Assembly (NCBI GenBank): GCA_004352715.1
Contig: SCFE01000023.1
Span: 1,808,101 to 1,872,100, forward strand
From: Hofstenia miamia
Taxonomy: Eukaryota > Xenacoelomorpha > Acoela
DNA: 64,000 nt
Direction: 5' to 3'
Part shown: positions 56,235 through 64,000 of the stretch, one piece after another
How the letters are laid out: the number at the start of each line of letters is the position of its first letter
How positions within the stretch are numbered: position 1 is the first letter of the stretch
Notes under the pieces: model-generated
Seen by the model: the letters and a program-made list of their open reading frames with translations, nothing else
What the model was told of the DNA's origin: nothing
Database searches by the model: none
Translations under genes and position numbers: made by a program

Positions 56235-57379
56235 GTGTAACTAGCGTTTAATTAGTTACATACTTCGTTAACCAGTTGCTTCCAAAATCATAGGTTTACC
56301 TGTTAGCTAGTTAATCAGTCATATCTTTGCCTTGGAGAATGGTTGGAAAGAAACTATTTCATTAAAACGTCAGGCAAAAACATGAAAAAATGCTTTTCTC
56401 AGTAAATAAAAAATAGAAACAGTTAGTCAATCAATTACAATGAAACAATGATTTTCCAATTTCATGTAATTATTTTAGTCATAGCCATGTACATGTACAT
56501 ACCAATGCATTCGAGAGTATGTAACCTAAAAAATAAAAAACAGGAACAACCCATTTGAACTGTTTTTGCTCTCGATCACTGGAAAATAAATGAGTCAAGA
56601 TACACAAAATTAGCATCAGCTGCTCGCCAGATATATTTTGTTCAAGAGTAAAGTTCAATTAGGTGATCAAGTTCAGCGTTGGTCATCACGTATTAACGGA
56701 CTAAGAAACCGAATTTCGAGCACGTTTTCTCATTACGATTAATACATTGTTTCAAGCTAGACGCATACATGTGACTTTGGGGTGTTTGAGATAAAAGCAC
56801 TAGCTATAACAAAGCAAAATTAATAAAGTAAAAACACGCAAGCAACTCAAACATATGCATGAAATCAAAAGCTTATGATTGTTCGTTGAAAAATTCTTTT
56901 ATTTTGTACTTAGACAACAATTATTTTATTCCGATCGATAATGCTGATCTTACAGAACTCAGTAGTCTTGTCTACATGAGTGGAAAAAATATTCAAAATG
57001 GTTAATATTTTTAGACTCTTAATCTATGGAAACGAGTGTTTCTGAAATAATTCATTTAACGAAATGAAATTCCGGCTAATAATTTCAAATGTCTTCGTTC
57101 CTAAAATTAATTTCCTTGCTGTTACACAGTCTCACTTTTCGCACCTGTCTTGGAATTATGAGAGAAAGAATCAATTAAGTTCACATACTACATCAAATTT
57201 ATTTTAAAAATTTTAGACTAAATCGATGTCCTAAACATGTCTAAGGGTGCTCCTATATAATGAAGCTTTTTTCTGTACTTCTTCTCTCCTATCTCTAACT
57301 CTGAACGCAGCACATTGGTTATAAGAGCCAAGATGAAAGTTTTCATTTAAAGCAAATTTCTGTGGAATTTTGATTATCT
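56235..57379. other. No recognisable gene
   Basis: AT-rich sequence without protein-like frames or clear repeats. Confidence 0.5.
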
Positions 57380-57690
57380 CCAAAATCTGCCTCTTAATGC
57401 CTCCAATACCTTAACCCAAGTTCTAATCGGTCACGGACAAATGCGTGCATTCATCAGACATATTAATGGTGGGACTGATTTCTGTTCTTCTCACTGAGAG
57501 AATTGGACACAGCTGCCCATGTCATTTTTCGCTGCCCTTTTTATAACTTTGAAAGAAGGAAACTTGTCTCGGTGTGTAGATCCTGTGGCATCCCTTTTCA
57601 GAGTGTTAATGTACTCCTCGCTGATAAACCAGTTGTGTCTGCTCTAATCGAATTCTTGAACTCCACTCCTCTCAAATATAGATGATCTCA
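57380..57690 (+). pseudogene. LINE ORF2 C-terminal fragment
   Basis: The plus-strand frame around 57395-57485 reads LTQVLIGHGQMRAFIRHING, then shifts to LDTAAHVIFRCPFYNFERRK (57500-57560) and continues to FLNSTPLKYR before a stop. The GHG..R..L...G and DTxEHxxFxCPxxxxxR patterns are the tail of R1/jockey/I-type LINE ORF2 proteins. One frameshift; no upstream RT visible, so a 5'-truncated copy. Confidence 0.6.
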
Positions 57691-58515
57691 CTCCTTCATA
57701 TTATGAGCTATATTAGATTAAGGTATCATGGTTACATCACTAGAATCGCACGTCCAACGGGTGAAAATGTATTGTATAGATAGCTTGAGATATAACATTT
57801 TCGAAGAAGATTTTAGTTACTTATTCACTTTGTTTTTGTTTTTATTTTATCTGTCATGCTTAATTAGCTTAATTGAATTCATTCCATTCTCTTAAGCAAA
57901 TTCATATGAAATTTTCTTGAAGTCTATCACTGAGAATTTTGAAAAAATCATTGAAAAAATAAAAACCTTGAAACAGCGTTACCATGGCATTAAATGGTGT
58001 CTATTTTTAGAAAAATTCCTAAACGTAATATTTCGCGACATAATTTGTCAAGACTATTTGTTGTAGACATAGTGTTTTAGGTCTCCTACCACTTTTAGAA
58101 ATACTAAAAACTTAACATTTTATGCCAAACCATTATTTTTTCATCAATTTTGACCCCTTTATTGGAAATTGTTTTGCCTATTCCATTTTTTAATGTATTC
58201 CAAAGTTCATAAAAGTGCTAGGAGTCCTAGATAGAAATTTTCTCTTCATTCATGCGAAGTTTCATGGGAATATGACAAATAGTTTTCAGGATATTAGGGT
58301 GAAAGCTGGTTTTTTAGGCAATGCATTTAAAATATCAATTACTATATATTACAAATCCACATGTTGACTTCATATTTTCACGAAAATGGTACTTGTCTCA
58401 TCAAGTGAATGATTAAATTTGAAGTCGTAAGGAAGCAGCAACTCATGTCATTTATAATTTCTCATCAAACTACAAGGCAATCTATTTTAGGTAGGAATAT
58501 AGTACTTCCGGTATA
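57691..58515. other. No recognisable gene
   Basis: AT-rich with short frames only. It may include the 3' untranslated tail of the LINE fragment. Confidence 0.4.
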
Positions 58516-58523
58516 CTTTCAAA

Positions 58524-58978
58524 TAGAGATGAGTGCGATGCGGTAATGCCGCGGTAGCAATTTACGCAATTGCAGTGGTTAGCAGGAGAATTAAAACAAC
58601 TCGCGGCAGCATAAAAGTTATACAGATAACGTGCTTTTTAAGATTTAAAATCTCTAAGAATTTTTGAAAAAACTGTTTCACATACAAAATATCAATAGTA
58701 ACTTTTGCATATTTCATGGAAAATTGGGTGAATTGACAAAATACCTAGAAATTGTTTTCAAACATTTCTACGAATATTCCATAAGCCTCAAACACAATTC
58801 AGAAGTATCTATTTTTTATTACGAAGTTAAAAATCGACTTAGTTGCGGAATAGCGCAGTAAAACTCCATTTATTGCGGTGTCTTGCGGTAAAAAAGCGCA
58901 CATTGCGATGGTTAGCGACGAAGATTTTTTCTCTGCCGTGGAAAAATTTTTATAAAACCTATAACGCGCTCATCTCTA
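58524..58978. mobile_element. hAT-like MITE with TAGAGATGAG termini
   Basis: A 455-bp element with inverted ends TAGAGATGAGTGCG and CGCGCTCATCTCTA. It is flanked by CTTTCAAA (58516-58523) and CTTACAAG (58979-58986), a degenerate 8-bp target duplication (6 of 8). GCGGTA/TTGCGG-type motifs cluster near both ends. The open frame 58664-58861 inside is AT-rich and not protein-like. Confidence 0.75.
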
Positions 58979-58986
58979 CTTACAAG

Positions 58987-61678
58987 TAAAAAAAATTGAT
59001 TTTTGTAAATAAAGAAGATTTATAAGCTTCAATTAAATAAATGTATGTTTTTATTTGAAAGAAAACATTTGATATTTTTTTATAATGCTGTTTTTCAAAA
59101 ACTGAACATATTTTCACTATAGGACAGGAGTACCCATGAAACAAAACAAATCCAAAATTTTTATAAACATCACAATCGAATCATTGATGTTCGTAAGAAT
59201 TTGTGTGTGTGTGGGGTACAGCCTGTATTATTTATATAAACAATGGCGAATCTAGAAATGAATTCAATTAAGAATTTTCAATAACAAATCTATTAGAGCA
59301 ATATTCAATACACATAAAGCATTTAAGTCTGACTAAGCACTTGTATTATGCATTTGGCCTCGAAAAAACTAACAAAGTCCTGGTAGTAAATACCAATCAG
59401 GTATGACAAAGTGTAAAATAACAACGAAAACAAAAGCACTGATGGGTTTAGCTAAATATACTTCTTTTTAGGTGCTCTCTATGCAAGGAATCTAGATAAA
59501 TATCAGATAAACATTAATAGCTAGTAAGACGTGCTATTGTGTTAAGGATTTAGCACTGTAAAATATAGTGCTAGTGAAAAAAGGAAAAATTAAAGTATCA
59601 ATTTGCTTTAACAAATCCAGTCTGCAAAATTTGATTACTGATTACAGGTCACCTTAAAATTATTTACAGATATGTGACCCGACTATATGTCCATTTGGTG
59701 ACTCGTGACGCTAATGGCCTGTGACAAGTTGTCAGCCCTGATCCCAATTCCAAATGGGAAGCAGATCAATGTCATAGTTTGGAAATTTGTTAGAAGATAC
59801 GACTGTCTATCTTAAACTTTACAAACATTATCTGTAAGCATATTTTGAATATAAAAATATGAAAAACAATCAACAAATGTAAACAATGCATACATTCTTT
59901 AATAAGTATAATATAAAATTTTTTTAACTTTTCAGAATTTTTAAAAAACGATTTTTTTCTTAAATGTGTGAGTTAGAATTAAGATGCAACTATTAGCTTC
60001 CGATCTAAATGCTCACTTAAACAAAGTATGGATTAAACGAAATTAAATTAATAACCAATATTTTAATGGGTAATTAAATAATTGAATATGAAAAACTGAA
60101 GACATTCAGAAATGTCATGCAGCTGTCCAACAACCTTAAGAATTTTGGAGCATTTTCTAGTGTGAGCAATCGATATGCATATGATTCTCATGAATATGTT
60201 AAAATTTAAAAAATACTTCAAGGTGATTGAAAAGAATTTTCAACCTATTTCATATTTATTAGAAGATTCTTTCTTTGATTCCACCAGTAAAAAAAATTAA
60301 AGCCTTTGGTTGTAGGAAGTTAATGTAAATTACGTTTAGTATTCACTATTATAGCTTTGTCAGAATAGACGTCATTAACAACTAATAGAATACAAGCAAT
60401 TAAAAAAAGTGCTGAACTATTTTCAAAGGTTGCAGATTTTTATAAGTATATTTTTCAATGTTCAATTGACATTTCGATTAAAATGCATTGAAAACCGCAT
60501 CACTCAAACTGCTGAATTTGGCTTCTCACATGATGGGAATCAGAATAGAATAACGAAAATCTAGGCTGTTCTTCTGGCTACGCCACTAGATATTCTTGAG
60601 GTGCAGTGCACCGTCTATGGGTGTTGAGCTAGACTTTGCTTATGGTTACAAATTTCCAGGTGTTTCTCTTCTAAACATCACCTCAATAATCTACATCTTC
60701 TCCTAGCATTAATAGGAAAAGCATGTGTCTTAGGATATGATTACCAGAATATTTATATAAACTTTTATATTGTGAAATCTATAAGAAATGAATTCATCAA
60801 CATAGTATTCTACGCAAGATGGCGCCACAAAGTGTGAAAATATAATAGACACATGGAAGTTAATAAGATTGATAGAAGTCAAATTTAAAATAACTAGAAA
60901 ATTAATAAGCAAACAACCATTTCACCAATAATAAAATTGTCACTGGGTCACACACTGAACAAGTTGTTACGAAGGTCTGCTAAGTATATCACAACTATCT
61001 AAAAAAATTGGTTAGAGATTCTTACACCAATCACCTAGAGTAGATTTTCGAATGTAGTAGACAACTCAATATAAACCCTTTTCAAAACTGATCATTTCTA
61101 CCAACATCACTAAAACCAAAGATTCTATTGTATTAGACATAATTTCATGCGTAGTTTATTAATAAAACTGAGTTCTCAAAAATCGTATATTGGTGAAATA
61201 AGTCGTCATTAAATTACAAGAGTAAATGAACATGATAAGGGGCATCTAAGATCTGAAACATTTATTCACAAACTTTAACCAAATACAAAAAATTAGCAAT
61301 AATAAAAATAACTAGAAATTTAAATAATAAAAATAAAAAACATTTAATAATCAAATAAGTACCAAGATCTCAAAAATTTTTCAAATTATTTTCACAATAA
61401 CTGGCTACAATGATGTTAGAACATATGCAGAAAACTCATGCAATTAGTACTTAAATAATTATTGCAATTAAAAAGTGCGAGAAAAGTTTATAGTTCAAAC
61501 TGACACTTCGCATTTCCGACGAGAATAAAGCCATATACACAATATTAAAGTCCAAAATGAGAAACCGCAATTCCGATTTGTTGAAAAGGATAACCAATCA
61601 AATGCAATGGAAATCACTTAAGAAACAAGCAGCGTAAGTACTAATACAGGGATGTGAAAACAATTCAAGACCTACGGC
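58987..61678. other. No recognisable gene
   Basis: AT-rich intergenic or intronic DNA. Terminus-like strings occur at about 59720-59740 (TTGTCAGCCCTG) and 60578-60591 (GGCTACGCCACTAG) without a partner end, so no element is called. Confidence 0.5.
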
Positions 61679-61853
61679 ATGTCAGCCTGTTGTGAACAAA
61701 TCTCGATAGGAATACATCTGGCGATTGCCACAATGGGGATTTGTCTGTGTCTTATATGCTCAGTTAGCTGCTTTGTTTCCATTGTTGGCTTAGTTGGAGT
61801 TAAAGTGATTACATATACTCCGGAAAAGGTTTATGGTGAATATGAAGAACCAG
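61679..61853 (+). CDS. First coding exon of an unknown membrane protein
   Basis: The ATG at 61679 follows an in-frame TGA at 61655-61657, so it is a true first methionine for this frame. The exon reads MSACCEQISIGIHLAIATMG, ICLCLICSVSCFVSIVGLVG, then VKVITYTPEKVYGEYEEP, and ends in phase 1 at a GTATAA donor. A cysteine-bearing N-terminus (a palmitoylation candidate), one long hydrophobic segment (about residues 10-44) and a charged tail fit a signal-anchored membrane protein or the first helix of a multi-pass one. I do not recognise the family, and found no link to the SLC5 C-terminus. No second exon was identified to the right. Confidence 0.45.
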
Positions 61854-62481
61854 GTATAAAACATTTTATGTTTTAATGCTACATGTGTATATATTCAAAA
61901 TTAGTCATAAACACGTCCATTTTTAATCACTACATTTTTGACAGACAAATTAATCGTTTTACAAAGAAAATTGAGTATTTTTATATGAAGTAAAATTGGG
62001 ACACACCCATTTCGCAGAGCATAAAACTACCATAATACTAATTTAATAATACTAAACTTTTAATATGGCGAAGCTCAATAAATTAATGAGAAATCAGAAA
62101 AATAATAATGGATAAATTTAATATATTTAATGTGACTCTTCGAATATTGAATTGCGCAATATATCTTAAGCAATATCGTTTCTAATAATTACAAATAATA
62201 AATTTTCATAAATATAGAAGTTTTTTTAATACATTCCTCATTTCTTAAATATATTCTTAATACAAATTGATTACTGAAAAAATCATTCTGGGAAAAAATT
62301 TAAAAGTATGAATGCCGTATTAATCGATTTGAAGCAATCAATTTTTGCAATGGATCTTGGGAAGAATGTATTTTCCTTGTCTGTTGAAAATTTATAAATT
62401 TATAACATACTTATAGTTTTAACAATTGATGTATAGGACTGAAAATATTGTTCAATGTAAACAAAAATATATTTGAAAAAT

Positions 62482-62482
<1 letters not shown>

Positions 62483-62518
<36 letters not shown>
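62483..62518. repeat. (TA)n microsatellite
   Basis: About 18 uninterrupted TA units. Confidence 0.95.
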
Positions 62519-62521
<3 letters not shown>

Positions 62522-64000
62522 CAATCTATGTGTGTATCCTAACTTAAGACATCGCGAAACCAGTCATCAAATTACTATTAAATTTGGTATGACTATTGCT
62601 AAAGCAGGTATTTTTCAAAATTTAGTAAAAAATGAAAAAACCACTTAACCCTTATCAGGACTTCTGTCAACATTTTGTTGGATCATGCGCATTTTTATAT
62701 TTCAGCAGTAATATAATTATTTTATCCATTCGTATATAAAAAAACGTTGTAAAAATCTAAAATTACAAAGTTTACAGGAATTCTGTTTTTCATACATAAC
62801 ATCGTTTGAAAAGGGGTGTTGGTATGCTTGAAGAAAATCTGTTGAAAAATTTTAAGTGGACGACAAACAATCTGTGAACTCCTAATTTCTTTTATATTTT
62901 CGGCGATATGGCATGTAATAATGCACATATTATTTTGAAGAAAAACGGATATTAACTGAACAAAACTAATTTTTGAAGAATATTTTTTGCTTGCTGAAAA
63001 CCATATTAAAAGTAGTGTTCAACAATCAAACATCAATAAAATTGAAATGCTGGCCGTGGCACCAAATGAATAAATAATCCTAATAACATCAAGTGTCTAT
63101 CAATCACATACAAATAGTCGACATTATGTCTGTGATAAAATAACTGGCCAAATTTTTTATCAGTGTTCTCAGTATGAATTCTTGTTTCACCATATGATTT
63201 GCAAATGAACATCATGCAGAGGCTGTTCTATATAGTTTTACGGTCTTGTTTTAAATACCAGTGGTATTGTTTTGAGTGATTGTACTTTTGTCAGTTTACT
63301 CATGGATTTTGCTATATTAAATGGAGACGAAGAGAAAATTATGTCCTTAACGGATGAATTGGATAATATACCATCCAAAATATAAGAATTTTAAAAACAA
63401 TAATTGAAGCAAGTACAACAGATTTGAAGGCTTCGCGTGGACAATCTAGCGAACCAAATCTCTTAAATATTTCTGTATGTGAAGAGATAAACTCATAATA
63501 GATATAAAGAATGGTAGAGAGTGTAATTGAATAAGGTGAGGGGTTAATCAAGCTGCCTCTATTAATTCGTTAAACGCATTCAAACTATATGTCGGAACAA
63601 CTAATATGACAGCATTTGATATTAAGATGTCTTTGATAAACATTTGTTTTACTACAAATTTTCTTTATCTATGCAGCAAACTTAACCTACAACTCCATCT
63701 ACGCGACCAATAGTATTCTCAAAATTTTAACGCTGTCTAGTGATAGTTTTAGCCAATTTAAGGATTCTTGATCATTTTCCATTTCAAGAATTGATATCTT
63801 TAACCAAAGCCAAACTCTTAATTTTTTTCAGCATTGTAAATTGCATTTATATCTGCAAGATAATGACCGCCGTTACTTTGCATGTACCAAGAAAAACGAA
63901 GTTCAAACCAGTCAGATGAAACAAATTCTGAGAGAACGAACTTAAATGTCTTAACGGAGATTAAATATATAATAAGAAATGTTAAGGATTTAGATGTTGA
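62519..64000. other. No recognisable gene to the right edge
   Basis: AT-rich; a 25-codon frame at 63303 (MDFAILNGDEEK...) is the only protein-like string. Further exons of the gene starting at 61679 may lie here but were not identified. Confidence 0.4.

Noticed and set aside
58664-58861. 65-codon frame inside the TAGAGATGAG element
   Set aside because: AT-driven composition within a MITE; no motif.
59715-59745. hAT-like terminus TTGTCAGCCCTG
   Set aside because: No partner inverted end or 8-bp target duplication found upstream.
60575-60595. hAT-like terminus GGCTACGCCACTAG
   Set aside because: No opposite terminus or duplication identified within 60000-60600.
63303-63380. Short frame MDFAILNGDEEK as an exon
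   Set aside because: Only 25 codons to a stop, with no clear splice site or recognised motif.

Overview
The window is an AT-rich metazoan (invertebrate-type) scaffold. Genes are split by phase-consistent GT-AG introns, and the DNA is dense in degraded transposons (LINE, Penelope-like, piggyBac, hAT, Tc1/mariner, MULE). No bacterial operons, ribosome binding sites, CRISPR arrays or RNA genes are visible. The phylum cannot be fixed from the sequence alone.

The only clearly recognisable cellular gene is a plus-strand sodium/solute symporter of the SLC5 family (SGLT/SMIT type). Eight coding exons are readable, about 464 codons. They run from an N-terminal methionine through the sugar-gate FDYLQ segment, and all phases match. 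The C-terminal third (last membrane helices) is not found; it may lie in the 1-kb gap at 55235-56234 or beyond the window. Exons 1-4 occur twice (copy A 19320-28952, copy B 35261-47659). Exons 5-8 (52314-54220) occur once, downstream of copy B.

Five runs of exactly 1000 n divide the window into six contigs: 1-11955, 12956-14118, 15119-16243, 17244-32184, 33185-55234 and 56235-64000. The fourth contig and the first 17.7 kb of the fifth are near-identical and start on the same base. The two 1.1-kb contigs are reverse-complement copies of pieces of the same locus. The simplest reading is unmerged haplotype contigs placed in tandem; a true partial tandem duplication is the alternative.

Layout: 1-182, start of an unknown minus-strand gene. 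183-3700, apparently non-coding. 3700-7150, Penelope-like, DDE/hAT-like and MULE remnants. 7642-7899, a 15-bp minisatellite abutting a hairpin. 8763-11955, two LINE families. 12956-16243, inverted small contigs. 17244-32184, LINE plus SLC5 copy A. 33185-55234, LINE plus SLC5 copy B and the unique 3' exons. 56235-64000, LINE fragment, hAT MITE, and first exon of an unknown single-pass membrane protein (61679). Introns carry well-delimited MITEs with 8-bp (hAT-like) or TTAA (piggyBac-like) target duplications.

I found no convincing new multi-gene system. The most informative signals are the duplication structure, insertion and deletion differences between copies, the scattered piggyBac pieces and the in-frame 51-bp intron.
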